A stretch of DNA of 64,000 bases from Gautieria morchelliformis (taxonomy: Eukaryota; Basidiomycota; Agaricomycetes; Gomphales; Gomphaceae): the NCBI GenBank assembly GCA_015179125.1, contig WHVA01000203.1, positions 119,073 through 183,072 of the forward strand, read 5' to 3'. The notes under the pieces are model-generated. The model saw only the letters and a program-made list of their open reading frames with translations, was not told where the DNA came from and did no database searches. Position numbers and translations under genes: made by a program. How positions within the stretch are numbered: position 1 is the first letter of the stretch; each line of letters starts with the position of its first letter. Positions 10,166 through 21,908 of the stretch are shown in pieces.

Positions 10166-11653
10166 ATGTGGCAGCCTCCCCCACCCCCGCCGACCCAGCT
10201 GGGCCGCTACCGCGTCCTGTCGCCCAATGCGGGCGTCCGCGTGTCGCCGCTGCAGCTCGGCGCCATGAGCATCGGCGACAAATGGTCCGCACACATGGGC
10301 AGCATGGACAAGGCGGCGTCGTTCAAGCTGCTCGACGCCTTCTTCGACGCCGGCGTGAGTACGGGACTTGTTGCGCCCGATTTTCATCGCTGCCCCCGCT
10401 GACTGACGGCCGCTGCTGCAGGGAAATTTTATCGACACGGCGAACAACTACCAGGACGAGAGCTCGGAGCAGTTTATAGGGGAATGGGCAGAGAAACGTG
10501 GGATCAGAGATCAGCTGGTGATTGCTACCAAGTTCTCTGGGAATTACAAGCGTGGGGACGATACGATCCCGGTCAAGATCAACTACGTGGGGAACAGCCG
10601 CAAGACGCTGCACATGTCTGTCGAGGCGAGTCTCAAGAAGCTCAGGACGACTTACGTGGACATCCTGTACGTGCATTGTACGTGGCGCCCTTGCTGTCGA
10701 GTGACGTGCATGCTAAGGCCGTTGCAGGGTGGGGCTTCCACGTATCCATAGAAGAAGTGATGAACGGCCTGCACAGTCTCGTGGACGCCGGAAAAGTGCT
10801 GTATCTCGTACGTCGCATGCTATAGACCACGATGAGTCGACATGACGAGGTTCTCAGGGAGTCTCCGTGAGTGTGCGGTGGAGTTGAGGCTCGGACACTG
10901 AGGACTGATTCTGGGTCGCAGGATTGCCCAGCATGGGTGGTATCTAAAGCCAATCAATGGGCCAAGGACCACGGGAAGACGCCGTTCTGCATTTACCAGG
11001 GCCATTGGAGTATTATGGAGCGCAGCTTTGAGCGGGACATCATACCGATGGCGAGGTCCGAAGGCCTCGCTCTAGCGCCATGGGGCGTCGTCGGACAGGG
11101 CCGTCTTATGACCGACGAAGAGGAACGACGTCGGCGGGAAAGCGGCGAGGGCGGGCGGACGATGCGGAGCCAGGGCTGGGAGCGGACGGCAGACGAGGTG
11201 AAGATGAGCCGGAAGCTGGAGGAGATCGCGAAGGAGGTCGGGGCGGAACACATCACTGCGGTCGCCATTGCCTACGTGATGCATGTACGTCCTTTCGCGC
11301 TTGTGACGGACAGGCTGGTGCTGATGCGAGTGTGTAGAAAACACCCTACGTGTTCCCCATCGTGGGCGGGCGCAAAGTGGAACAACTGGAGGGCAACATC
11401 AAGACTCTGGACATCGCGCTTACCGCGGAGCACATGAGAGCGTTGGAGGATGTGCTCCCTTTCGACAAAGGGTTCCCGAACTCGATGATCGTGAGTGGGG
11501 TCTGGCTGGACGTTGCGGCGGCTCACCTTTTGGCAGGGCGACGGGACCGAAGACCCGTGGATGGTGACGATCGCAGGGAATACGGACAAATGGCCCGCCG
11601 CAGCTGCGCTCACGCCGGGATCACGCCAGAAGGCCGGGACACCCAAATGGTAG
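10166..11653 (+). CDS. Aldo-keto reductase, aryl-alcohol dehydrogenase / NorA type
   Basis: Seven exons: 10166-10354, 10422-10677, 10728-10807, 10858-10866, 10922-11284, 11338-11490, 11537-11653; all introns GT-AG, phases agree, product 388 aa. It is a cytosolic NAD(P)H-dependent reductase of the AAD/norsolorinic acid reductase group, which reduces aryl aldehydes (in wood decayers, veratraldehyde-like lignin products). The catalytic tetrad is visible: Asp and Tyr in FIDTANNYQ, Lys in IATKFSG, His in YVHWWGF. Further family blocks: [10 protein letters not shown] near the start, [41 protein letters not shown] and the NADP-binding [14 protein letters not shown]. Exon 4 is only 9 nt (Gly-Val-Ser), needed for the family motif LGVSD. 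The substrate cannot be read from sequence, and no biosynthetic cluster surrounds it. Confidence 0.9.
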
Positions 11654-12918
11654 GATTATGGCGAGGGGTTCTATTTACGAGCATCGTGCTGTGCGATAGC
11701 AGTTAGTGTACCTGTGACCTGAAGTGAATTGAGTGGCCCGTCGGAAGGACGGGGCCGGCCGGACTGAGGGCACGAAGATGGCTGGGGAGCGATCAGTCCG
11801 ATCAGAAAGCCATTATCCGCGGGCTGGAGAAGCTGCGCCCCATATATGCTGCAGTATTCCCACCCGGTGCTCAGGCCGCGAGTGCTGACTAAGCCGAGAA
11901 GTCATGAGGAGGCATGGCGACGTGTGTGGTTCCCACGCGCTGTGCCCCAGATTCCCGCACCCGCACGCTGCACCGCACCGCGCACCCGCCCGCCGCCGCT
12001 CCGCCCCGGCTCGGCGTGCGTGCACCTCAGGGCGCATCAGGCACAGCCCCCATCATGCGCGACGAGCCAATCACGCCGGCGCACGCCGAGGATAGTCCCG
12101 CTCGCAGCTGATCACATGGATATGGCCAGATCGGTATGCGCGGCATCTATAGCGGCGTGAATCCACATGCAGCGAAGGACGTCGTCTGCACAGGGGCATC
12201 AGAAGCCCAGCCTTCCATATTAGCCCAGCCCTCGACCCTGAACTCCGAGCATCCTCTCACAGCTGGCATTTTAAATGTCTATCTATATACACAGCTATCT
12301 CCATTCAAAACAACAACATAACACAACACAACACACACACACACATGCAGTCTGATGGAGGGAGAGGAAGCCGCGAAGCAGGCGAAGGTGGCAAACTCGA
12401 AGGGGAGCGAACGGAAAGCCCGCGTGATGCGTGTACTGTGGTTCATACATCGTCCGTTTTGTGCGGCGCGGGTTGATCGCGCGGTGCGTGCGACATTCAG
12501 GCCCGTACAAAACAAGTAAAAGCGAGGTGATCGAAACCAAGAACATGCGTGCCATCCGGGGTCTCTAATCGGATGAGGAAAGAAACAAAAAAAGGCAACG
12601 AGGGACGGAGAGAGATCGAGCACGGCGCGAGACACGGACGAGTGAGTGTGAGGACGGACAGAATGGAATGGACAAAAACCGCGAGTCTAAGAATAACAGA
12701 GTGGGGGCCGGCGCCGGGCGCACGGTAGGCGTGGCGGGTATAGACCTGCCGCGTGTGGCATATTGGGTGTCAGTTTATACAGTCGCGTGCGCCCGTCGAA
12801 GGGGTAAGCAGACGGGTTGTCCGTCGTCGCGTCGTGGGGCTTTTCATGGGTGCATAGGGAGGGTCTGAGGCGGGGTACGGTAAACGGAGGGACTGCGTGC
12901 ATAAGGGACGGGGCCCGG
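11654..12918. other. Convergent intergenic region
   Basis: About 1.3 kb between the reductase (+) and the AMPK-beta gene (-). It is GC-rich around 11930-12110 and contains an A/C low-complexity run at about 12308-12345 ending in (CA)n. No gene or RNA recognised. The 12300-12918 part may include 3' untranslated sequence of the minus gene. Confidence 0.4.
12308..12345. repeat. A/C-rich microsatellite
   Basis: A run of caa/caca units ending in about six CA dinucleotides. Simple-sequence repeat in a spacer; no function implied. Confidence 0.7.
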
Positions 12919-14589
12919 TCACGTCGGCTTGTAGTATATCGTCGTTATATACTGTCCAACAGCGTCAGCGTCAGCATCGCCGCGCACACCGCGCCAGCCT
13001 GCGTACCTTCTTGTTGTAGCGCGTCGTGTCCCCGACCGCGAGCACCCCGTTCTTGATCGCGCTCGTGCCGAGGTGGTGCAGCACGACGTGGCTCGGCACC
13101 GGCAGCACGCTCGTGTCGTCCGCCTGCGCCCAGTGCGCGGGGTCCAGCCCGACGTCCAGGCTCGTCGTCTCCGCCGCCACCGCCGCGCTCGGCGTCGCCG
13201 GCGTCTCCGGCGTCGGCGCGAGCAGCGTCGTCATCCCCAGACGGCTCTTGCTCTTGTGCTTGCCGCTCCGGGAGCCGCGGCCCGACGACGACGAGCCGCT
13301 GCTGGACGAGGGGCTGCTTTTCGTGTTGAGGATCACCTTGTCGAGGTGCCGCGGGAGCCGCGGCGCGTGCGGGATGTTGGGCACGCCCATGCCGAGCGCG
13401 GGGAGCGAGGAGCGGCGTGTGCCCGCGCCGCCGCGGCGGGTCTCGCGCTGCGCCTGCACGGCCGCGATGTACGCCTCCTCCTGGCGCGCGGCGGCGATCA
13501 GCGGCTCGGGGACGACATTCGTCCACTTTTCGAGCACGCCGTCGCGGCCGCGCTCCCAGCCTGCGATCTGGTGCTCCGTGTGCGCCTCGAGGTCGCCCCA
13601 GAAGCTGCTCTCGGAGGGCGGCAGGAGCGGCGGGTGGTAGCGTGTCGTGGTGGGGCTGCGGCCGTTGTGCGTGCGCTTCACCGGGTACGTGCGGCGGCGG
13701 TTGGCCTTCATCACGCGGGCGTCGATGATCTGGCGCTCCTCGGCGCCGGGGCCACTGGCCGGGCCGACCGGGGAGGGCACCTCGACGTCGACGTAGTTGA
13801 CGAGGTTGCCGGTGTCGTCGTCGGTGGCGGTGGGCATGTGGTCCGCGCAGCGCCACTGGCCGTCGACGATGAACTTGAGACGGTACGTGCCCGGGGGCAG
13901 ATAGCGGGTAATCTGGTGGGTGCCCGTGGTCGGGCTGCGGGAGGGAGGCAGGGTGAGCGAGAGCGGAGAGACAGACGGGGCACGCACTCGAAACGCAGAC
14001 GCTGGCGGGCGCGCCACTCGAGGTCGTGGAGGGTACCGGCGAGGAGGACCTCCGTGCCGCCGTCGCGCCAGACTATGTGCGTTGGGACGAGGCCGGCAAG
14101 CGTGTGGTCGTGCTCAGCGGGGGGCGGGGGCGGGCTGGGCTGGAGGTCGGGGTCGGGCCACGGCTGGTTTATGCGGAGGGGGATGGTGGAGCGGACGACC
14201 TCCTCGACGAACGGGGCGGGCGGGGGCGGGGGCTGGTCGGTCCAGCCGCCGCCCTGGACGCCACCGCGACGAACGGCGCCGAAGCTGCGTGTGGAATTGT
14301 ACGGGAGCACTCTGTGGGTGCTCTCGTGGCGGGTGGTGTTGGAAAAGAAGACGGGGACGGCGTCGGTGGCGAAGCTGTCGTTGGCGGGGGGGTCGGGACG
14401 CTCTGTGGGCTGCTGGCCGGGGTGGGAGGGGATGGGGATGGGGAGGGACGGCGGGGGCGGCGGCGCGGCGACGAGCTGGGGGTGGTCCACGATGGAGCGT
14501 TTCTTGTTCTTGAGGGGCCGGGAGGGCGTGCGCGGGGGGGCGAGCTGTGCGGGGGGCGGGGTGGGGCGGTGGGAGGAGGAGTTGCCCAT
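12919..14589 (-). CDS. AMPK/Snf1 kinase complex beta subunit (Sip2/Gal83-like)
   Basis: Three exons: 14589-13988, 13934-13007 and 12951-12919; introns of 53 and 55 nt (GTGCGT...CGCAG and GTACGC...GACAG); 520 aa. It starts MGNSSSH, a Gly-2 context suited to N-myristoylation. Residues about 1-165 are proline-rich and disordered. A glycogen-binding CBM48 domain follows (GLVPTHIVWRDGG, AGTLHDLEWRARQRLRF, TRYLPPGTYRLKFIVDGQW, TGNLVNYVDVEV). The C-terminal ASC domain, which holds the kinase and gamma subunits, spans about 310-520 with a Ser-rich and basic insert, and ends VPSHVVLHHLGTSAIKNGVL...GDTTRYNKKY then TTIYYKPT, the family signature. The last 10 residues lie on exon 3. The gene is very GC-rich, so the long open frames on the other strand here are shadows. 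It links energy sensing to Snf1 kinase localisation. Confidence 0.92.
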
Positions 14590-17500
14590 GTCTAGAGAAA
14601 TATGTGTGGCGCGGGTCTCATAACGCTTTAGACAGGAGCTCTGTGGGGCCCTGGTGCGCCCTGTTTGGCGCTGTGTGGCCCGGCTAGCGTCCCGTCACGC
14701 CGGCCATCGCCAGAGACTGAGATGCCGGCATCCAGATATCCACGATCTCCGGCCCGCATCCCACGCACTCCATCTCTTCGCCACATTCCTGCATACACCC
14801 ATGGGCACCCCCATCATATCCATCCCACTCCACCCAATCGGCCAGGCACGTGATCTATCACTGATTCGGGGTTCGTTTTCAATCTGAGTCTCGAAATTCG
14901 AAGATGCGACCCCGACCGCTACCGCGATCCTGATTGAGTCGCTACCCGACCATCTTCGCCGCTCAGACCACGTCAACATGAGACATCCTCTAGGCTACGA
15001 GTGCTCCGACCGTGTGCAAATTAAGCCGACACTAGCTAGCGCTCCACCTTGAAGCTTACACCCGGCATTACCCTCGCCAATATCGACGCCTGCGAATACC
15101 ACGAGAAATTCCCATCCGTGCTCGAATACCCACCGCTAATCCACCGTCTTCCGACTTTGTTTCAACCCCGGTCGTCCTACTTCGACATGTCTTTTTCTAC
15201 GCTCCCCATGCGCTATGCCGGCTATAATCAGCGCGTGGCGGTGTCTAACAGCACAAAAGGTTACGGTATTTCCCAGTCCATGCGCGGCTAACCCCCACGA
15301 GGGGTCCCTGTCGTTTTTAGCCTTTGATATCCGCCCCACCGCAATACATTCACAGAACCCTCGCAACCGATTACATGCCAAGATACGGCTGTGTCCCATA
15401 GATAGGTAGCAGAGAAATCCTGGGGTGGTGAGTCTTCGAGCACAAACTCAAAACCTTATCGTGCATGCGAGGGGTACCTGACCAGTGACGGTGCTCCTGG
15501 GCAAGGAAGGGCGCGAAAATTTTCGAGGGTGGGTGGGTTACAGGGTGGTCCCTGGGTATCACGGAGGTGTGGGTTCCCGCGTTGAAGATCATTAAAGTTG
15601 TAGCTGCTTCTCCTTCGCGAGCTTCGTGTCGCCGGCAGCATTTGCGAGCCCCCCTTTGAATACCTACTAAGCGAGAGCCATGACACACGTTATGCGGGTC
15701 CTCTTACCTACGAGGCCGCCGTGATGTTCCTGGTGCGGGAGGCTGACGTTGCTGCTGCCGCCCCGCGATCTACGGCGCGCGATGCCACCCTTTAGAAGAC
15801 ACTGCGCTACAAGTCACAGTGACGCACGCAAGGGGACGTATACGAGATGCCTGGAGAGCCTCCCAAGTAGAGGGGCAATGTGACAGCTGCTGAGACTGCT
15901 AGTGGGGTCTCATCCGGCACGGTCAGCAGCGTCACGTCTGTACCACCGGGTCTCCTGCATCCCACATGGTGCTAGCAGGCTCGGTCCACACCTCCATTTG
16001 AGCCTGAGGGCTCCTAGTATGTCCCCGAGAAGGCAACCAAACTTAAACAGGTGAACTTGTGCCGGCAACTGCACGTCCATCAGCCGTTGATTTGTTGTCC
16101 ATCTTTCAAGCTGAAGGGGTCCAGACTGTCTACTCACTGTTCCGTTGATCGCAACACATTCGCTGCGGGCAACCATCCGTCTTGTTGACCGCTGGATACC
16201 CGCTTGTTTAAATCGCCCTTTGAAACTTTGCAAGACCGCCAGATACATCACGAACGCCTTTCGGGTGCCGCGCATAGAGTTTCCATCAGCCTGGCATGCT
16301 CATGGGAACCCAGGCCGTCACGGGGGCACTCTCAGGACGAATCGCCATGTATGCGCGGAGTCGCGGTCAGAGATGTTCTATCACGCCACGTGCGGCCGCG
16401 CAAGGCCAATGATGACTCCGTGCGTAGCTCGTCTCAATGGCGTGTCCATGCCGTCCTCACAGACACCCGGGCCACCATGCGCGGGATACAGTATGGATAT
16501 GTTGCAAATGCGCGTCCCGGCCTTCAAGCACTCTGCCATCTGCAGCTCGCAGCCCTAAGTATGTAGGAAGGCCTGGCCCTTCGACCGGCAACCTAGCACT
16601 TGAAACGCATCGGCTACTTGGGGCAAAAATGCTATCATACGCGCATGCGTAGGGGGAACTATATCTGGACCCTGGATCTCCATTGAGCTGGTACTGGCAA
16701 CAACCGACCATCGACAGCTCTATACAGTAGCCATGTACGGCGCTACCACTACTGTAACGTGAAGCCAATTTCGGCTGCTGTGCACGCCAGCGCGCTCTTC
16801 TGCATTGCAACACACACCATACACGGTAAAGTACACAGCAGCATCTTGCCTTGGCATATTTATTATATTGCATTCGCGCTTCTGCGGTCTTCGCTAATGT
16901 CATGTTATTGGAAGACGTCGCCTCGTATCTATCGGTGGCTCGCGGTGGCGAAGAAGAACAGAACCGCACGTGTTCAACATCGCCCCGCTAAGCGACATAT
17001 ATCGCAACAAATCACATTTCCGGGCGTATAGTCGCATCCCAAGATAGCTAGACTAAGGCTGCTATCCTGTATCTTGTTATCTGTCCGCCTTGTCTGCCCG
17101 ATACCAGCTGTAAATCGGGCGGGTGTGGCTGACTGACTGCTGTGTCTCGCCACATATCCTCTCGGGGCCGTAGCAGAAATTGGGACAGCCTTTGGGCGGG
17201 ACCGCTGTCACTTTTCTTTTCCGACGAAGTATTCAGAAGCGAAGCGAGAAGTCTTCCTCCACTGACGTGAGAGGGATAAGGGATGCCCTAACACGATCAC
17301 TCAATGCTTTGGGCGGGACCGCTGTCACTTTTCTTTTCTGACCAAGTATTCAGAAGCGAAACAAGAAGTGTTCCTCCACTGACGTGAGAGGGATAAGGGA
17401 TGCCCTAACACGACCACTCAATGCTTTGGGCGGGACCGCTGTCACTTTTCTTTTCTGACCAAGTATTCAGAAGCGAAACAACAAGTGTTCCTCCACTGAC

Positions 17501-18078
17501 GTGAGAGGGATAAGGGAAGATGGACTAGCCTGTATATGCCTTAACACGATCACTCAATGCTTTGGGCGGGACCGCTGTCACTTTCTTTTCCGGCGAAGTA
17601 TTCAGAAGCGAAACGAGAAGTGTTCCTTGTGGGAGGGGACCTCCACTGACGTGACAGGGATAAGGGAAGATGGGCTAGCCTGTATATGCCTTAACACGAT
17701 CACTCAATGCCAAGAGCGTATCCTAGGGTCGTCATTGATCGTTATTTTCATCAAATAACGACACCCTTCCGACGTGCCCTCGAAATGTCTTCGGCTCCGG
17801 AGACACCTTTCGCGCATAGATGGGCTCACAGCGTCCCCAGATCCCGCCAATCAGTGCCCAGGTATTCGCCATCGCATGACACAGCACTCAAGGAAAAGTA
17901 TCGCTCGCCGTCGCGAATAACATATAGTGTACAAATTATGCCGCCGAACCAGGGGGCCAGGTACGACAGGGCGATACAGAACCCTGCGCGGCGTGGGCTG
18001 ACATGGCGTGTTCTTAAGTACCCATCACGTAGAATAGTGAGATTGTCAACCTGAACCCCTACGAGAAAATCTGCTCTA
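14590..18078. other. Large intergenic region with a tandem repeat
   Basis: About 3.5 kb between two minus-strand signalling genes. The left end is the AMPK-beta promoter. Apart from the 117-bp tandem repeat at 17190-17711 (separate entry) I see no gene, RNA or transposon end. Open stretches at 16145-16566 have no recognisable domain. Confidence 0.4.
17190..17711. repeat. Four-copy tandem repeat, basic unit 117 bp
   Basis: Units begin at 17190, 17307, 17424 and 17560, each opening with ctttgggcgggaccgctgtc and closing with cacga(t/c)cactcaatg. Units 1 and 2 are 117 bp; unit 3 has an extra block of about 19 bp, and unit 4 that block plus a further short insertion. Copies differ at few positions, so the array is fairly young. 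An open stretch at 17501-17758 is made of this repeat and is not a gene. It lies in the downstream flank of the MAPKK gene. Confidence 0.88.
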
Positions 18079-19669
18079 TTACAACGTACTGGCCCACCCC
18101 TCAAGGTCAATATTAGCCGAGCGCGACGAGTCTATCCATTCATGTTTCTGAACCACGGCCCAAAGGGTCAGCAAACGTCTACCGTTCACCCGCCCATGGA
18201 CTTACCAACAAATCCTTGGGTGCTGGCCTGGCATCTGGATCCTTGAACAAGCAACTATTGACAAACGCCGTTGCGTTCACAGGAAACTTCTCCTCGGGGG
18301 TTAATTTCGGCGCGTCCTCGTTCACGATATGCTGCAAAAGCTCCAAAATACTCATCGTCATACCACCGCCCTGAAGGCTGACCCCCTTGCTCTTGCGCTT
18401 GTCCTTCTTCGACGTCCCTTTACTTCGCGAGGGTAAAGGCATGTGCGAGGCCCCGGCTGGTATTGCTATGGAGCCTGGCCGTGCAGGCGAGAGGGTGCTC
18501 TCGAAGTCAGACATGTCCGAGTCGTCCGAAGACGAGTCGGCGAACGGGAATCGACCCAGAGCAAGCTCGATGAGTGAAATGCCGAGCGACCATACGTCCG
18601 ACTTGACCGTATACTGCGCGCCTTGGATGCGCTCCGGCTGGAGTCCCCCGAAGAAGTTATGTTGGCTGTCCAAACCAGACATTATGCACTCACGCTCATG
18701 TATGTCGATGTACCGACAAAGGTATCGGCAATAGAATTAATGAGTTCGCCGGATACTCCAAAATCGCATATTTTGATTTGCCCTTGAGAATTGAAGAGGA
18801 TATTGGAGGGCTTAATATCTGCGCGTATGGTTGTAAATGTTAGGCAAAACTCTATCCGGGGCACGGGCAGACGGACCGCGATGAATAATCCGGTGAACAT
18901 CATAAAGGTATGTAAGGCCCTCTAATACTGCCAAAGCTATTTTGCCAACGATATCGATATCGATAGCACCATGCTTCTTGTAGATCCCGTCGAGGGAGCC
19001 CTTGTCCATAAACTCCATGCAAATGCAAATGTTGGGATCCGAGACAAAGGCGCCATAGAACGAAATGATATGATTTGAATTGCAGTCGTGCATGATCTGC
19101 AGCTCGCGCAGGATCTGCTTCCGGACGGACGGCTTTGCGTCTATGAGCACAATCTAAGAAACCGTGAACGGCGTTCGCAGCGCCATGAACTTTGATTGCT
19201 ACAGAACGCTCACCTTCTTCGCCATCAGCGTCCCCGTTGGAACATGCTCAACCTTCTTCACGCTACCCCCATTTCCTTGACCGAGCTCTGACAGCTCTTT
19301 CAGGTCCTCGTTCTTCAAGTCCAACTTCTTTTCCGAGTTCATGTCGAGCGTAGCGATCTGTTCCGTCAAGCGTGAGTGGTAGTTTGATTTTTGAGGTGTC
19401 GAGCCGGTAGGTGGTGCAGAGCTTGGGGATGCAGTAACAGTAAGCAAGTTGGGGGACGAGATCTCAACGCCAGAGACCGGTGTGGGCTCCTTTGTCTTTG
19501 ACTTGGAAAGATCCATTGCTGGAGGCTTCCTCTTCATGCCTGGACCCCCTGCCGGAGGGGCTAGACGGGTTGGAATAGGTGCAGGTTGTGTGGGGGGCGG
19601 GGAGGGCACCGATACATCAAGCGCAAGGGCCTTGAAGTTACGCTTCTTGCGAACGATGGGAGCTGCCAT
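18079..19669 (-). CDS. MAP kinase kinase of the pheromone/Fus3 pathway (Ste7/Fuz7 type)
   Basis: Five exons: 19669-19214, 19153-18877, 18818-18694, 18637-18206, 18147-18079; introns GT-AG with consistent phases; 452 aa. It is a dual-specificity cytosolic kinase that phosphorylates the mating/filamentation MAPK. The N-terminus has a MAPK docking site ([13 protein letters not shown]). Kinase motifs in order: LGQGNGGSV (glycine loop), MAKK (ATP lysine, at the exon 1/2 border), IIHRDIKPSN (catalytic loop, across the exon 2/3 border), DFGVS, activation loop [17 protein letters not shown] with the Ser and Thr phosphorylated by the MAPKKK, and [20 protein letters not shown] Ser/Asp- and Lys-rich insert of about 65 residues follows, as in fungal MEKs, and the end is [17 protein letters not shown]. 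Family assignment is firm; Ste7-like rather than Pbs2- or Mkk1-like is inferred from the docking site and tail. Confidence 0.92.
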
Positions 19670-20902
19670 GACGGCAAGAAAACGAAAGAAGGTCGTAGAT
19701 GGGGGGATATATGTAGGCGTATTATAGCATCAACGAGGAGCGTCGACGCTGTTGAACGTTGAGAGTTCTCGCGGCGGTGTTCTCGAGTTTCGCTTCCGTT
19801 TATTGCGCGCGCTTCGATCGACCGCTGGTGCCTACTAATATGACTCGGCCTCTCTTACATTCCTCGGTGGTGCCCGCTTAGGGTGTCCCTTATAAAGGCA
19901 AGATCAGGATATATATTATAGCTAATGGCACACGGCTTTCTGAGGGCTCTGCGGCTGCTGCCAAGCGGCGAGATGAAAGCTAGGCATCGACCTTCTCAAA
20001 CAACAGACTGAGGAAAACACATGTATTCTGCGATGGAGTACACTGATACTCAAGGACGTGATAGTGCGCCTATGTTGGCTTTCATTTGTGTATGTGTGTA
20101 TGTGACATGCACAGATGGAAGCCAACATAGACGCACTATCACGGAGCTAGCACTACCACTGCATATGCTCACTCCCTGTTTCTGTTCTATCCGAGCTCCC
20201 GCTCAAGTTATTGTTATTCGACTTTTCCCGCCGTCGTCTTCCTGTCGCAGCTATTTCAGCCATGTTCGGCCCACTTCGGCTGAACTTTGCACAGCGAGCG
20301 AGGTAGCCAAAAAAAGAATGCGTGCCGTGAAACATGATGTGGAGGCAATGCGGAGTAACGATGAGAGCAAGGTGTTGATGATCTGAAAGGGGAGCTGCGC
20401 ATTTGAGATCCTCCAGAGGGTGTGTGAGAAGTGGTCGTGATCGTGCCTTGAAGCCTCTAAAGCGAACGAACGGAAAAATATCCATAACGCACAAATAACG
20501 GTAACACTGAGTAAGGCCAGAGGTGGAAGGACACCGTGGGGTGAGGGGAGGGGGGGATGCGAAAGATGTTACTCTTGCAAGACTGATGATGCCTGGACAA
20601 GAAGCCACGAGGTCAAGGATTGGAAGGCTTGGAGTGGTCCAGTGCATTTACCAACCCACGGGTAAATCTACTGGCCCGACAATATGAGGTCATTGATACG
20701 GCAAGAGAATCTGCAACATTTCATCTACTAGTAGGCAGGAACGGTTAATAAAATTATAAAGAAGCGGTCAATACGTCTTAACTGACATTGAATGCCCTAT
20801 CTCGTGGGCACACTTTACGCCAATGCCACTTTTAGGTGTGTTGTGTCTTCCACGCTCAAATGCATTGGTTGCTGCGAACTAAGCTGAATCCCCATCGCGC
20901 CT
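19670..20902. other. Intergenic region with a fold-back sequence
   Basis: About 1.2 kb holding the MAPKK promoter and the 3' flank of the acetyltransferase gene. The hairpin at 20057-20143 is listed separately. No gene recognised. Confidence 0.4.
20057..20143. repeat. 25-bp inverted repeat with 37-nt loop
   Basis: Arms 20057-20081 and 20119-20143 pair at 24 of 25 positions. The loop contains alternating TG/TA sequence. It sits between two minus-strand genes, about 390 bp upstream of the MAPKK start. It may be a small RNA precursor or a cruciform; no transposon ends are seen. Confidence 0.75.
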
Positions 20903-21908
20903 TCAATATTTCCACTGATGTGATGAGTCCAAGCGCTCCATCGCTTGAGCCAACGCCTTATTTACCTTGATCATAATCCATTCCCGGCATCCGTCAGCTG
21001 CCTCTCCCTTTGCGACTCGGACGCCGTTGTCATCCACCTTCCCCTTTCCAAACCTGGTCTCTTCCTCGACCTGCCAAGGAGGTACGGTCAGGTGGAATCA
21101 TACTAGTACAATTGATAAGCAAGCACAATACCTCAAAACCGAATCGGAGATATATATCCCTCGATGCTGATGTTGTGGCCTCAAGGTGAACTGGTTTTGG
21201 GGCAGTGCGCGTAAATCCGTCCCGCATGAGCATAGAGCAATACCCTGAGCAGACAATTATATTTCAGTGAAAAATACGATGAATCGGGAACGCGCACCCT
21301 TCCCTTGTTCATCAGGGTCAGTAACAATCTCGAGGAGGTACCAGGAGTCCAGTGAGTCCAAGTCGCGGGAGTCGAAGGCTCTTTTAAGGACAGCATCGAC
21401 ATTTGGCACGAATATTCTGGCCAAGCGCTGCTCAAATCAGCCAATATCTTCGGCGAACGTTATATAATGCGGGACATACGTTGAAGCCACTTATGCCCCA
21501 GCCGAAAAGGAGAGCTTTCAAGACGCCAGCCTTAACACACACCCCTAGGTTCCAGCTCTGGCCGGGCTTGAGCCACATGGCAAGTGCGATAATTTGTTCT
21601 TCTGGCGGTTGGCTTCCCTCATTGCATTCTGTGCAGGTGACAGTCGGCCTCACAACGACAGAGATTATCCCCCCAATCAGCAACGTGGCTCTGACGAGAA
21701 ACTCCTGGAAATAGCTGAGACGCCTCATGGTATCGATGGCAGAACGAGTTGTAGAATTGTGGCTAGGAACAAGTTTCTTCACGCCGCCATACCAGTTCAT
21801 TGCAGGATCGCGCGCAAAGGCACGTGTTAGAGTCAAGGCAAGGTGAGGTATTTCGGAGTTGCGTGCAAGTCGCACGTATGCACCATCGGCACGCTGTTTC
21901 GACATCAT
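20903..21908 (-). CDS. GNAT-family N-acetyltransferase
   Basis: Four exons: 21908-21480, 21427-21298, 21244-21132, 21070-20903; GT-AG introns of 52, 53 and 61 nt; phases agree; 279 aa. The fold is that of the Gcn5-related acetyltransferases seen in large numbers in Agaricomycetes. The start (YVRLARNSEIPHLALTLTRAF) is the first helix region; acetyl-CoA binding is marked by SWYLLEIVTDPDEQGKGY, where the QGKG loop crosses the exon 2/3 border; HLEATTSASRDIYLRFGFE is the last conserved strand-helix; REWIMIK closes the fold. After REWIMIK the frame continues VNKALAQAMERL to a TGA at 20903, but GTAAAT there could also be a splice donor, so the last 18 residues are less certain. Substrate is unknown. 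Confidence 0.82.

Noticed and set aside
12945-13856. 303-aa minus-strand open frame inside the AMPK beta gene
   Set aside because: Arg/Pro/His-rich shadow in another frame of exon 2; no domain.
13073-14623. 516-aa open frame on the plus strand, the longest outside the transposons
   Set aside because: It is antisense to the AMPK beta gene, rich in Arg and Gly, and comes from the high GC content; the minus strand has the CBM48 and ASC motifs and proper introns.
16145-16566. Overlapping open frames of 120-137 aa
   Set aside because: No domain, no intron pattern, several overlapping frames equally open; chance.
17190-17711. CRISPR-like array
   Set aside because: Units are contiguous 117-bp repeats without unique spacers, and the window is eukaryotic. 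It is a minisatellite.
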